Source: Bacillota bacterium
GTDB taxonomy: Bacteria > Bacillota > Clostridia > Christensenellales > Aristaeellaceae
Direction: 5' to 3'
Assembly (NCBI GenBank): GCA_023459675.1
Contig: JAEWTC010000116.1
Span: 1-36,902 of the forward strand
DNA: 36,902 nt
Of this stretch, positions 16,625 through 24,771 are shown piece after piece. The notes under the pieces were generated by a model. It had not been told where the DNA came from and did not search any database. It saw nothing but the letters and a program-made list of their open reading frames with translations. Every line of letters begins with the position of its first letter. Position 1 is the first letter of the stretch. A program made the translations under genes and the position numbers.

Positions 16625-18070
16625 GTGCAGGGAAGCGTGAAGAAAAATTACCTCTACAACGTCGTCTACCGGCTGTCTAGCTGCATCCTTCCGCTGATCA
16701 TCACGCCCTACGTGGCGCGTGTGCTGGGCGTTGCGGACAACGGCCTGTACGCCCTTTCCAGCACGGTTGCCTGCTACTTTATACTATTTGGCAAGCTGGG
16801 GCTGGACAATTACGGCAACAGGAGCATCGCGTTCTGCCGCGACGACCTGCAAAAGCGCAGCGAGACGTTTTTTAGCATCTATGCCATGCAGCTAATCACC
16901 GCCGCGCTTGCCCTGCTGTTATACATCGGCTCGGTTCCCCTGTTTTTTGCGGCGGAACGGCAGATCTATGCCATCCAGTTTCTCTATGTGCTCTCCATTT
17001 TGTTTGACGTCAGCTGGTTTTTCTACGGCATGGAGATGTTCAAGTTCACCACCATCCGAAGCCTTGTGTCCCGCGGTATCCTGATTGGGCTGGTGTTCGT
17101 GTTCGTAAAAACCAAGAACGATCTGCCTGTTTTCACGTTCCTGATGGCGCTGAGCTTCCTATTGGAACAGGTGTTTTTGTTTCCGTTCGTGTTCCGGCAC
17201 GTTAAACGCGTGCGGATCACCTGGAAGGACGTTACCCGGCATATTACGCCCAACCTGAAGCTGTTCGTGCCGCTGCTCGCGTTGAGCGTATACAACTGGA
17301 TGGACAAGATTATGCTGGGCTACATGGTGAACAAGGATTCCGTAGCCTATTACAATTACGCGGAGAGCATGGTCAACTTCCCCAAGGGCATCGTCATCGC
17401 GCTGGGCACGGTAATGCTTCCCAAGCTTTCCAACCTCGTGGCGAAAAACCAGATCGACGCCTGCAAGGACGCGCTGGTCAAATCCATGAAGCTGATCGGG
17501 TTCATCAGCTGCGCGCTGTGCTTTGGCATCGCCGCCATCTCCCCCACGTTCGTCCCCCTGTTCCTGGGGCCCCAGTACAACCCCACGATCCTGTTGACGC
17601 TGGAGCTTGCCATCGTGATGATCCCCATGAGCATATCGGACGTATCGCAGTCGCTGTACCTCATTCCCTTCAAGCTGGAGCATATCTACCTGCGCTCGGT
17701 GGCGTTGGGCGCGGCGGCCAACCTGGTGCTCAACCTGCTGTTGATCACGCCGCTGGGCGCTTCCGGCGCGGTGATCGCCACGCTTTGCGCGGAGATCGTG
17801 GTGTGCGCCTACCAGCTGCGGAAAATGCGCGATATGTATTCCTTCCGCCAGCTGCTCAGCGATTTCGGCCTCTTCGTGCTATGCGGGGTGCTGATGTTCG
17901 GCGTGGTGTTCTGGATGGGCGGGCTCCCCATCCGCCCGATGCCGCTGGTGCTGCTGCAGATCGCGGCGGGCGGCGCTGCGTACCTGCTCTTGTGCTATGT
18001 GTCGTTCAAGGTGTTCCGGCAGTCCAATTATTTCACGGCCATCCTCGAAACGCTCCGCCGCAAGGGGTAG
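16625..18070 (+). CDS. Wzx-like oligosaccharide flippase (MOP superfamily)
   Basis: A 481-residue polytopic membrane protein with about 12-14 helices. The start KKNYLYNVVYRLSSCILPLI and the following ITPYVARVLGVADNGLYA are classic for Wzx/RfbX flippases, which move undecaprenyl-diphosphate-linked repeat units across the membrane. The region around LALSVYNWMDKIMLGYM is also conserved. It is distinct from PelG, so this operon encodes two different MOP-type exporters. The GTG start at 16625 follows AAAGGGG with a long spacing; an internal GTG at 16637 with CAGGGAA closer to it is an alternative start. Confidence 0.9.
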   Translation: MQGSVKKNYLYNVVYRLSSCILPLIITPYVARVLGVADNGLYALSSTVACYFILFGKLGLDNYGNRSIAFCRDDLQKRSETFFSIYAMQLITAALALLLYIGSVPLFFAAERQIYAIQFLYVLSILFDVSWFFYGMEMFKFTTIRSLVSRGILIGLVFVFVKTKNDLPVFTFLMALSFLLEQVFLFPFVFRHVKRVRITWKDVTRHITPNLKLFVPLLALSVYNWMDKIMLGYMVNKDSVAYYNYAESMVNFPKGIVIALGTVMLPKLSNLVAKNQIDACKDALVKSMKLIGFISCALCFGIAAISPTFVPLFLGPQYNPTILLTLELAIVMIPMSISDVSQSLYLIPFKLEHIYLRSVALGAAANLVLNLLLITPLGASGAVIATLCAEIVVCAYQLRKMRDMYSFRQLLSDFGLFVLCGVLMFGVVFWMGGLPIRPMPLVLLQIAAGGAAYLLLCYVSFKVFRQSNYFTAILETLRRKG

Positions 18071-18109
18071 GCCGCCGCCAGATATGAGTACGGGGAGGGA
18101 TGACGCCGC

Positions 18110-20437
18110 ATGATCGAGGGTATGATCGTAGACCGGGCCGCCTATATCGTATCGTGCATACAGGTGTTCGCGGCATGCGCGGTTGTGGAGCTTTTGCTGC
18201 CGCTGTTCATGTGGCGCAATTATCTGCGGGGGAAATCCTACGGCTACCGTTTCGCCTTCTGCCTGGTCACGCAAAACGCCTATCTGATCAATTTGGTGCT
18301 GTTGCTGGGCTTCCTGAAGATCAGCAACGTATATACCATGCTTCTGGGCATCGCCGTGCAGTACGTGCTTGTGACCCGGCAGTTCCCGGGCAAGGTGAAA
18401 ACGCACCGGTTTGCGGAATTCGGGCGGTATATGCGCCGCTTGCAAAACGGCACCAAGAAGCCCAAGGCGGTCTTTTACGACGGACGGCGGCTGCTTTTGG
18501 GGCAGATGAAAAAAGCGCTGCGCTGGAACGTGTGGCGGCATATCCGCGAGCATTGGGTGGAGTACCTCTTCCTGGCGGCTGCCGTTGCGTACAACGCAAG
18601 CTTTTTAACCCACAACATGAACCTGTATCACTCCGTGCAGTTTTCAGACATTCCCGTGCACCAGGCCTGGGTGTACGAGCTGGCGCAAAACGGCGTTCTG
18701 TTTGCCGACGGCATTTACCCGTTCGGCATGCACGCGATGATCTACGCCGTGCAGGCGCTGTTCTTCCTGGATCTGCGGGAAGTGATGCTTTACTTCGGCG
18801 CGTTCCAAACGGTGATGCTGGTGCTTTGCGTTTATCTGCTGGCGCGCAAGATTTTCCGCTGGAAATACTCGGCGCTGATCGCGCTGATCTTCTTCTCGCT
18901 GTTTTTAAACCAGGGCCGCTACGTGGCCTCGCTGCCGCAGGAAGCCGGCATGTTTTCCGTTACGCTGTGCGCGTATTTCTTAATCGAGTTCTTCCACACG
19001 CCGCTTGCGAAGCATACCCTTTCCAAGGACGGCCCCGTGCGCCGCTTCCTGCGCATCAACCAATACGTTTCGCGGCGCTACTTTACGGTGAACGCGCTGA
19101 TGTTCATGCTGTGCGTATCGCTGACGATCGCCTACCACTTCTATACGGCGATCGCGGCCTGTTTGTTCGTCGTCGCCATCGTACTTGCCAATTTCGTAAA
19201 GGCTTTGACCAAGCGTTACTGGGTGCCGGTGCTCCTCTCCGGCGTGCTGGGCGTGCTGATTGCCGTAGCGCCGTTTGCCGCCTGCTACGTAACGGGCACG
19301 CCGTTTCAGGAGTCGATGAACTGGGCGATGACCGTGATGGAAGGAAAGAAATACGAGGGCGACAATTATCAAGCCAACTTTGAGCAGAGCCTGAGCGGCG
19401 ATACGGCGCGGGACGCCGCCGCGGCGGACGGCGGCACGGCCGAAACCGGGGCCGCGGACGTTACCGCCGCGAACGCCTCCCCCCTTGCCGGGCTTTCCTT
19501 TGTGGACAAGGTGAGATTCGTTTACCACGCGATGCGCGATTACGTATCCGTTACCCTGCTGTCCGAAACCATGACGCGCCTGCTGGAGCTGTGCTTCGCC
19601 GCAGGCGTCCTGTGCGCGCTGTTGAGCCTGCCGTTCAAAAAGCTGCGGCAGTTCGGGCAGGACTACGCCGCGGTGATCCTCTATACGATGATGATCATGG
19701 TCGTAGGCGCGGCGCAGACCCTGAAAATTACCGAGATCATCGCCGCGTCCCGCGCGGGGACGTTTATCGATCCGTTCCTAGGCATCCCCTACGCCATCGC
19801 CGCGGACTTCGTGTTCGGGCTTCTGGCGGCGGCGTTCCCGCGGCGCTTCCGCCCGCTGCTTGCCCTATCGTACACGGCGGCCTGCGCTGCCCTCGTGCTT
19901 GCGGTGTTCCAGTTCAACATGCAGCACCCGTTTTTTGAGGTCAATCTGGCGTACTACAACGAACCCGAATATCTGGTGCGCCATATCCGAAAGGATTACC
20001 CCAGGGATACCTTCACCGTGATTTCCACAACTGACGAGCGCTATCCGGTGATGGACTACGGCTACCACGAAAACCTCTCCAAATTCATGAACATGGTCAA
20101 CGGTAACGAGCCGGAGTTCAAAATCCCCACGCCCTACGTGTTCGTGTTCATTGAAAAGACCGTGATTCAGGACTATTACTACGGCCGCGTGGACGTGAGC
20201 CTGGATTACGCGAAAAAAGAGTTCGTCTACATGGCCGACAACCAGGATTACTACTATCAGCGGGCGGTGCTGGAATCCCAGGCGTATTACTGGGCGCGGC
20301 GCATGATGGAGCTTTACCCCAACAACGTGCACGTTTACTATGAGGACGATATCTACGTCGCCTATCTGATTGAGCAGAACCCGTATTACCTGTACGATTT
20401 CCAGATGGATTATCTGCCGGCGGAGGAACAGCCCTGA
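18110..20437 (+). CDS. Large polytopic GT-C/DUF6541-like membrane protein, candidate polymerase or glycosyltransferase
   Basis: A 775-residue protein with about 12-14 membrane segments and a soluble C-terminal domain of about 150 residues, rich in Tyr (for example QDYYYGRVDVSLDY). Residues about 170-210 contain QFSDIPVHQAWVYELAQNG, then IYPFGMHAMIYAV. An Asp/His loop after an early helix followed by YP.G.H is the pattern of GT-C enzymes and DUF6541 proteins, which use lipid-linked sugars on the outer face. An Ala/Gly/Asp-rich linker lies near residues 425-465. Next to a flippase and several transferases, it could be the Wzy-like polymerase or add a side sugar; neither is shown. GGGGAGGGA lies about 10 nt before the ATG at 18110. 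Confidence 0.7.
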   Translation: MIEGMIVDRAAYIVSCIQVFAACAVVELLLPLFMWRNYLRGKSYGYRFAFCLVTQNAYLINLVLLLGFLKISNVYTMLLGIAVQYVLVTRQFPGKVKTHRFAEFGRYMRRLQNGTKKPKAVFYDGRRLLLGQMKKALRWNVWRHIREHWVEYLFLAAAVAYNASFLTHNMNLYHSVQFSDIPVHQAWVYELAQNGVLFADGIYPFGMHAMIYAVQALFFLDLREVMLYFGAFQTVMLVLCVYLLARKIFRWKYSALIALIFFSLFLNQGRYVASLPQEAGMFSVTLCAYFLIEFFHTPLAKHTLSKDGPVRRFLRINQYVSRRYFTVNALMFMLCVSLTIAYHFYTAIAACLFVVAIVLANFVKALTKRYWVPVLLSGVLGVLIAVAPFAACYVTGTPFQESMNWAMTVMEGKKYEGDNYQANFEQSLSGDTARDAAAADGGTAETGAADVTAANASPLAGLSFVDKVRFVYHAMRDYVSVTLLSETMTRLLELCFAAGVLCALLSLPFKKLRQFGQDYAAVILYTMMIMVVGAAQTLKITEIIAASRAGTFIDPFLGIPYAIAADFVFGLLAAAFPRRFRPLLALSYTAACAALVLAVFQFNMQHPFFEVNLAYYNEPEYLVRHIRKDYPRDTFTVISTTDERYPVMDYGYHENLSKFMNMVNGNEPEFKIPTPYVFVFIEKTVIQDYYYGRVDVSLDYAKKEFVYMADNQDYYYQRAVLESQAYYWARRMMELYPNNVHVYYEDDIYVAYLIEQNPYYLYDFQMDYLPAEEQP

Positions 20438-21420
20438 TGAGCGAGCCAACCGTACTGCGCGTGGCCTATACCGCGTCCGATCCGTACGCCAAATACCTCG
20501 GCGTTTCGCTTTGCTCGCTTCTGCAGGCCAACACCTCCTTTAGCCGTGTGGAGTGCTTCGTGCCAGATAGCGGCATCCGCCCCGAAAACAAGCAAAAGCT
20601 GCTGGAAGTCGCCGCCCCGTACGGCTGCGCGCTTACGTTCCTCCCCATGCCCGATATCGCCGCAAGGCTGGGCCTCCAGGGTACGGCGGCCAAAGGCGCG
20701 GCCATGTACGCGCGGCTGCTGCTCCCCGCCGTGCTGCCGGACGCCGTGGACAAAATTCTCTATCTGGACTGCGATACCGTTGTGGCGGACGACCTTGCCG
20801 CGCTTTGGAACACGCCGCTTCCAAACGCCTACCTTGCCGGCGTACAGGACACCATCGACGCCGTTTTCCACAAGGCGATCGGGCTTGCGCCCGAGGTGCC
20901 CTACCTGAATGCGGGCGTACAGCTGATTAACCTGAAACGCTGGCGCGAGGAAAACATGGAGGAGCGGTTCAAGGCGTTTATCCGGAAATTTCAAGGACAG
21001 GTGCCCTTTCACGATCAGGGGCTCATCAACGGCGTTTGCGGCGCGGACAGGGTGCTGCTGCCCGTGCGCTATAACCTGACGTCCAACCTGTATTCCTACT
21101 CCGCGCAGACCATCCGGCGCATCTATTTCCTGGATCGCTTCTATTCCCAGCAGGAGCTGGACGAAGCCAAGGCCGCCCCGGCCATCCTCCACTTCACCTC
21201 CGGCCTGGTGGGCCGCCCGTGGGAAGAGGGCTGCACGCACCCCGAAAAAGAGCGCTACCTGCGCGCGAAACAATGCACGCCGTGGGCACAGGAACCCCTC
21301 GCCCCGCGCACGCTAGCGCCGGGCACGCGCGCGTTTGCGTTTTTCTTCCGCCACGCGCCGCGCCCTCTGTTTGAAACCGCGTACCGCGCGCTGGGCGGCC
21401 TGCGGCGCCTGAAGCGCTGA
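20437..21420 (+). CDS. GT8-family glycosyltransferase
   Basis: A 327-residue retaining GT-A enzyme. YTASDPYAKYLGVSLCSLLQ at the start, ILYLDCDTVVADDL with the metal-binding DCD (111-113), YLNAGVQLINLKRWRE, FHDQGLINGV and HFTSGLVGRPW make the GT8 (LgtC/general stress protein A-like) assignment secure. The family transfers galactose or glucose from UDP-sugars to lipooligosaccharide or glycoprotein acceptors. The last 50 residues are basic and hydrophobic, possibly for membrane binding. Its ATG overlaps the preceding stop codon (TGATG). It is the last gene of the EPS operon; a strong terminator follows about 90 nt downstream. Confidence 0.93.
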   Translation: MSEPTVLRVAYTASDPYAKYLGVSLCSLLQANTSFSRVECFVPDSGIRPENKQKLLEVAAPYGCALTFLPMPDIAARLGLQGTAAKGAAMYARLLLPAVLPDAVDKILYLDCDTVVADDLAALWNTPLPNAYLAGVQDTIDAVFHKAIGLAPEVPYLNAGVQLINLKRWREENMEERFKAFIRKFQGQVPFHDQGLINGVCGADRVLLPVRYNLTSNLYSYSAQTIRRIYFLDRFYSQQELDEAKAAPAILHFTSGLVGRPWEEGCTHPEKERYLRAKQCTPWAQEPLAPRTLAPGTRAFAFFFRHAPRPLFETAYRALGGLRRLKR

Positions 21421-21510
21421 AGCGGCGCGCACGCGAAAACCCGCGTCCGGCGCGCGCGCCGGACGGCTTCCCGCTGCCAAGCCGCCGAAGGCTGACCAAA
21501 CGCAATGCAC

Positions 21511-21544
21511 GCAAAACCCCCGCACAAATGCGCGGGGGTTTTGC
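21511..21544 (+). terminator. Intrinsic terminator of the EPS operon
   Basis: A perfect 13-bp stem (21511-21523 pairing with 21532-21544, GCAAAACCCCCGC with GCGGGGGTTTTGC) has an 8-base loop and its T-run within the 3' arm. It follows the GT8 stop codon and precedes more than 550 bases without a gene. Confidence 0.85.
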
Positions 21545-21900
21545 GTATCCGTTCCAGGCACGCGGCGCTACGGCGCCATATGCCCCGGCGAACGGCGGGG
21601 CGCGCAGGGGGCGCATCCACGGATCAGGCGCGCGCATGGCGCCGCGGTTCCGGCATTCTCGGACAGCCCCGCGGGTACGCCGCCGCCGCAGCGCGTTCAA
21701 GGCGAGGGAGCTGCCAAGCGCGGCGGCGGTGCACGGCCGCGGAACGGAACCAGGGCTGCGGCCCCGACGTGGAATTACTCGTAACGTTACTGTAAAACGC
21801 GCATGCCCGCCCCGCCGCCGCGGAAGCCGGCGGGCGGCGCAGGCCGGGTTGATCAGCCGCCGCGGCGTAACCGCCGGGGCGCTTTTCCAGCGCCTTCTTC
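21545..21900. other. GC-rich gene-free stretch
   Basis: About 350 bases of very GC-rich sequence. Open frames exist on both strands, but all translate to Arg/Ala/Pro/Gly-rich sequence with no domain, no good ribosome-binding site and no known family. I see no gene, RNA gene or mobile element. Its only notable content is the dyad cluster at 21775-21795. Confidence 0.5.
21775..21795. promoter_or_regulatory. Nested palindromes centred on GTAACGTTAC, candidate operator
   Basis: The perfect 10-bp palindrome GTAACGTTAC (21781-21790) is flanked so that TTAC-TC-GTAA (21775-21784) and TTAC-T-GTAA (21787-21795) are also dyads. It forms a small AT-rich patch in a GC-rich stretch, about 175 bp upstream of the transporter promoter. 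A central CpG within AACGTT is typical of LacI-family operators. The binding protein is not in the window. Confidence 0.4.
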
Positions 21901-21928
21901 ATTGTTCAATATAGGCAGAATAGAAGCG

Positions 21929-21945
21929 AAAACGTTGTTCGTTTT
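21929..21945. promoter_or_regulatory. Inverted repeat with AACGTT core next to the transporter promoter
   Basis: AAAACG-TTGTT-CGTTTT (21929-21945) is a perfect 6-bp inverted repeat that also contains AACGTT (21931-21936). It ends 13 bp before the -35 box of the transporter promoter. The location suits an activator or an auxiliary repressor site. Confidence 0.4.
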
Positions 21946-21958
21946 TTAAGAAAACCCC

Positions 21959-21989
21959 TTGACATCTCCTTGCGGTGTGTTACTATGAT
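21959..21989 (+). promoter_or_regulatory. Sigma-A promoter of the arabinoxylan transporter operon
   Basis: A perfect -35 TTGACA (21959-21964) is followed by two possible -10 boxes: TACTAT (21981-21986, 16-bp spacer) or TATGAT (21984-21989, 19-bp spacer). Transcription would start near 21995, leaving a leader of about 125 nt. Confidence 0.65.
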
Positions 21990-22119
21990 GCTATGCAATG
22001 GCTGTTCCACACATACGTTGAATCGAATATCTAACCGTTTCCCCCCGCCGGAGAATACGCATTATTTTGGTGTTTAGCCAGGAAGGCTTAACATAGAATA
22101 ATTTAATGGAGGGCAAACT

Positions 22120-23691
22120 ATGAAAATCGCAAAACGTTTCGTGTCCTTTGTATTGGTCACATTGCTTTTGTCGAGCATCGTTGTGGCCGGTACCGCCGCC
22201 GAGTACGAAAGAGTAGTCGTCACCTATACCTGTCCGCAGGTCGTGGCAGGCTATGACTATAACACGGGCGACGAGTACAGCAAGTTCATCCTGGACAAAT
22301 TCAACTTCGAGTTTCAGGGCACAAACGTGCCTTGGGGCGATTGGGTCAACATGCTCAGCACGTGGATCATGGCGCAGGACATGACCGACGTTGCCATTTT
22401 CAACTACACTGACAACACGGCAGCGGACGCCGCCAAATTCGTGGAGCAGGGCCTCTTAAAGAAGCTGCCCGACGATTGGAAAACCCGCTGGCCCAATGTA
22501 GCCGCTGTTTACGCGACGACCTCGCTGGGCCCGATGCTGGAAGAGATGTTCGGCGGAACTTACTTCATCCCGCGCGCCAGGTTCTACTATAACCTGCCCG
22601 GTGATCCCCTGGCCAACCACTGGTCTTTGTGGATTCGGTCGGACTGGGTTACCGCCGTTGGCAAAGAAGTGAAAAACCACTACACCATCCCCGAAGTGCT
22701 GGAAATCGCAGCCCTGATTAAGGAACAGGATCCCGGCCAGATCGGCGCCGCGCTGGCTCCGATCTCCATGACCACCGAAAACGCCGCGAACTTCTTCCTC
22801 CGGGCCAACAGCACCTATTGGGACTCCTTCTACAAAGATGCAGACGGCAAGTACGTATGGGGCGCCGCCTCGGATGATACCCTTGAGGGTCTGAAACTCT
22901 GGTATGAAGCGTACAGCACCGGCCTGCTGGATCCGGAATTCTACCTCCTCAACTACGAAAAGGACATGGAGAAATTCCAGACTCTGGGCACCGCCGCCAT
23001 CTCCTATCTGGGTGGGCAGACCGCGGACGTTCAAAACTATCGTACCATTTTTGAAATGCGCACAGGGATTAAGAGCGATGCTTTCGGATTGGCGACCCTT
23101 CTGGGCGTGGATGGCAACTATCACCAGAGAGACCTGATCAACTTCTGGGGCGCGGTTTGCTTCAGCCCCGATGTGGACGACGCGGTATTCGAACGCTGGA
23201 TGGACCTGATGGAATTCACCGCCAGCCCGGATGGCTACCCCGGAACGCAGATGGGCATCAAGGGCGTGGACTGGGACCGCAATGCGGACGGCTCCATCGT
23301 TTCCATGGTAGAGCCCGGAACGCTGCTTGCCGGCGCGGTCGGCGAAGCGAAGTACCCCAGCCTCGGCCACGTGCTCGGTTCTGTGATCCTGTGGGACGAC
23401 CTTGCATTTGACAACCCCAACATCGGCGAAGCCTACCGTAACGAGTCCAAAGCGCTGTATGCAAACCGCTATGAGTTCAGCACCCCCGAGACCTTCGTCA
23501 AGGTGGACTGGAACCTCTGGCTGCATAACACCGAAGCGCTGCGCAGGGCCAAGGGCATCGACTACAAGACCGAGTTTGCCAACATGGTCACCACCGCCAC
23601 AAGCGAAGAGAACCTGGTAGAGCTTTTCAACAACTGGGTAGCGTCCCAGGCTGCCATCATTCAGCCCGTGTTGGATGAACTGAACCAGTAA
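22120..23691 (+). CDS. ABC sugar transporter, extracellular solute-binding protein (LplA-like)
   Basis: A 523-residue family-1 solute-binding protein of the large LplA/YtcQ type that delivers oligosaccharides to the permease pair encoded next. The N-terminus has a Lys/Arg stretch, a hydrophobic core (SFVLVTLLLSSIVVAG) and a likely signal peptidase I site in GTAA-EYE near residue 27. Unusually there is no lipobox cysteine, although Gram-positive binding proteins are normally lipoproteins; the first Cys is in TYTCP, which is not a lipobox. WSLWIRSDWVTAVGKEV and the remaining body match the family. Given the downstream GH51 and GH120 genes, arabinoxylo-oligosaccharides are the likely ligand (inference). 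GGAGGG lies 6 nt before the ATG. Confidence 0.9.
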   Translation: MKIAKRFVSFVLVTLLLSSIVVAGTAAEYERVVVTYTCPQVVAGYDYNTGDEYSKFILDKFNFEFQGTNVPWGDWVNMLSTWIMAQDMTDVAIFNYTDNTAADAAKFVEQGLLKKLPDDWKTRWPNVAAVYATTSLGPMLEEMFGGTYFIPRARFYYNLPGDPLANHWSLWIRSDWVTAVGKEVKNHYTIPEVLEIAALIKEQDPGQIGAALAPISMTTENAANFFLRANSTYWDSFYKDADGKYVWGAASDDTLEGLKLWYEAYSTGLLDPEFYLLNYEKDMEKFQTLGTAAISYLGGQTADVQNYRTIFEMRTGIKSDAFGLATLLGVDGNYHQRDLINFWGAVCFSPDVDDAVFERWMDLMEFTASPDGYPGTQMGIKGVDWDRNADGSIVSMVEPGTLLAGAVGEAKYPSLGHVLGSVILWDDLAFDNPNIGEAYRNESKALYANRYEFSTPETFVKVDWNLWLHNTEALRRAKGIDYKTEFANMVTTATSEENLVELFNNWVASQAAIIQPVLDELNQ

Positions 23692-23731
23692 ACCCGGGTT
23701 TCGCGTCTACCACTTGATGATCGTACGAAGC

Positions 23732-23765
23732 TTTTGCCCGGGACGGTTCGCTGTCCCGGGCAAAA
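23732..23765 (+). terminator. Strong intercistronic hairpin between binding protein and permeases
   Basis: A perfect 13-bp stem (23732-23744 with 23753-23765, TTTTGCCCGGGAC pairing with GTCCCGGGCAAAA) has an 8-base loop. No T-run follows, so it is more likely an mRNA 3'-end stabiliser or partial terminator that keeps binding-protein mRNA more abundant than permease mRNA, as in malE-malF type operons. Confidence 0.6.
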
Positions 23766-23791
23766 ATCTCTATCGTAAAGGATTTGAAGAC

Positions 23792-24751
23792 ATGGCTGCA
23801 TCATCAGTAGGTTCCAAAAGCCGCCCGGTGAAAGGGTATTTTCGAAACACGGGCAAGCTGATTATCAAGCACAAGGAAAAGTATGTGCTCGTTGTGCCCG
23901 GGTTGGTATGGTATATCATTTTCGCTTATATTCCCATTTTCGGGTTAACGCTGGCATTCAAGCAGTACGTTGCAAAGCTCGGCCTGTTCGGCAGCCCCTG
24001 GATCGGCATGTACAACTACAACAACGTGTTTGCTGATCCGGCGTTTCTGCAATCTATTTTTACAACGTTAAAGATCAACGCGGGCAGGCTCTTGTTTGTT
24101 TTCCCCTTCCCCATCCTGTTTGCGCTGATGATCAACGAAGTGCGCCTTGGGCGGTCCAAGAAGGTGCTGCAATCCATTTTCACCTTCCCGCACTTCCTTT
24201 CCTGGGTAATCGTGGCCAGTATCATGATCAGCGTTCTGGGGCAGCGAGGGATGGTAAACTCCTTCCTGGGCGGTGTGTTCAATACCAAGCCCATCAGCTT
24301 TCTGGGCACTCCTTCGTATTTTCTGCCTGTGGTTTACGTAACCGATATCTGGAAAACCGCCGGATGGAGCGCGATTATTTACATGGCCTCCATTTCGGGC
24401 ATTGATATCGAACAATACGAGGCCGCCGAAATTGACGGCGCCTCACGCATGCAGCGGATGTGGTATATCACGCTGCCGGGCATTAAGCCTACCATTTTCG
24501 TTTTGTTTATCCTTGCTGTGGGTTACCTGATGTCTGGCGGTTTCGACCAGATCTTCAACCTCAGCAACCCGGCCACCATCCGTGTGGCGGAAACGCTGGA
24601 CATGTATATTTACCGCATCACGTTCCGCGGCTCCGTTGACTTCTCATTCTCCGCCGCGGTAGCGCTCATTCGCTCTGTGGTGAACCTGCTGCTGCTGTTT
24701 ACAGCCGATCGCTTCATGAAGCGCGTCGGCGGTTCCGGCCTGCTGGCTTAA
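23792..24751 (+). CDS. ABC sugar transporter permease (LplB-like)
   Basis: A 319-residue CUT1-type permease with six membrane segments. The start LVVPGLVWYIIFAYIPIFGL is typical of LplB/YtcP-family permeases. The EAA loop, which contacts the ATPase, reads EAAEIDGASRMQRMWYITLP (about residues 210-230). It should form a heterodimer with the next gene product. AAAGGA lies about 9 nt before the ATG at 23792; the frame is open upstream through the hairpin region but has no family similarity there. The stop overlaps a possible upstream start of the second permease. No ATPase gene is adjacent, as is usual for this class, which relies on a shared MsmX/MsiK-type ATPase. Confidence 0.92.
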   Translation: MAASSVGSKSRPVKGYFRNTGKLIIKHKEKYVLVVPGLVWYIIFAYIPIFGLTLAFKQYVAKLGLFGSPWIGMYNYNNVFADPAFLQSIFTTLKINAGRLLFVFPFPILFALMINEVRLGRSKKVLQSIFTFPHFLSWVIVASIMISVLGQRGMVNSFLGGVFNTKPISFLGTPSYFLPVVYVTDIWKTAGWSAIIYMASISGIDIEQYEAAEIDGASRMQRMWYITLPGIKPTIFVLFILAVGYLMSGGFDQIFNLSNPATIRVAETLDMYIYRITFRGSVDFSFSAAVALIRSVVNLLLLFTADRFMKRVGGSGLLA

Positions 24752-24771
24752 TGCGAAAGGAGCTGACCCTG

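Noticed and set aside
18100..19383. Plus-strand frame of about 427 residues overlapping the polytopic membrane protein, with its own ATG close to the Shine-Dalgarno
   Set aside because: Its translation is Arg/Ala-rich without membrane segments or motifs, whereas the frame starting at 18110 gives a coherent 775-residue membrane protein.
21511..21544. Palindrome considered as a mobile-element end or attachment site
   Set aside because: Stem, loop and T-run fit an intrinsic terminator after the last EPS gene; no integrase, transposase or second copy is present.
21528..21914. Short open frames on both strands in the stretch after the EPS terminator
   Set aside because: Arg/Ala/Pro-rich translations, no ribosome-binding site and no family resemblance; treated as noncoding.
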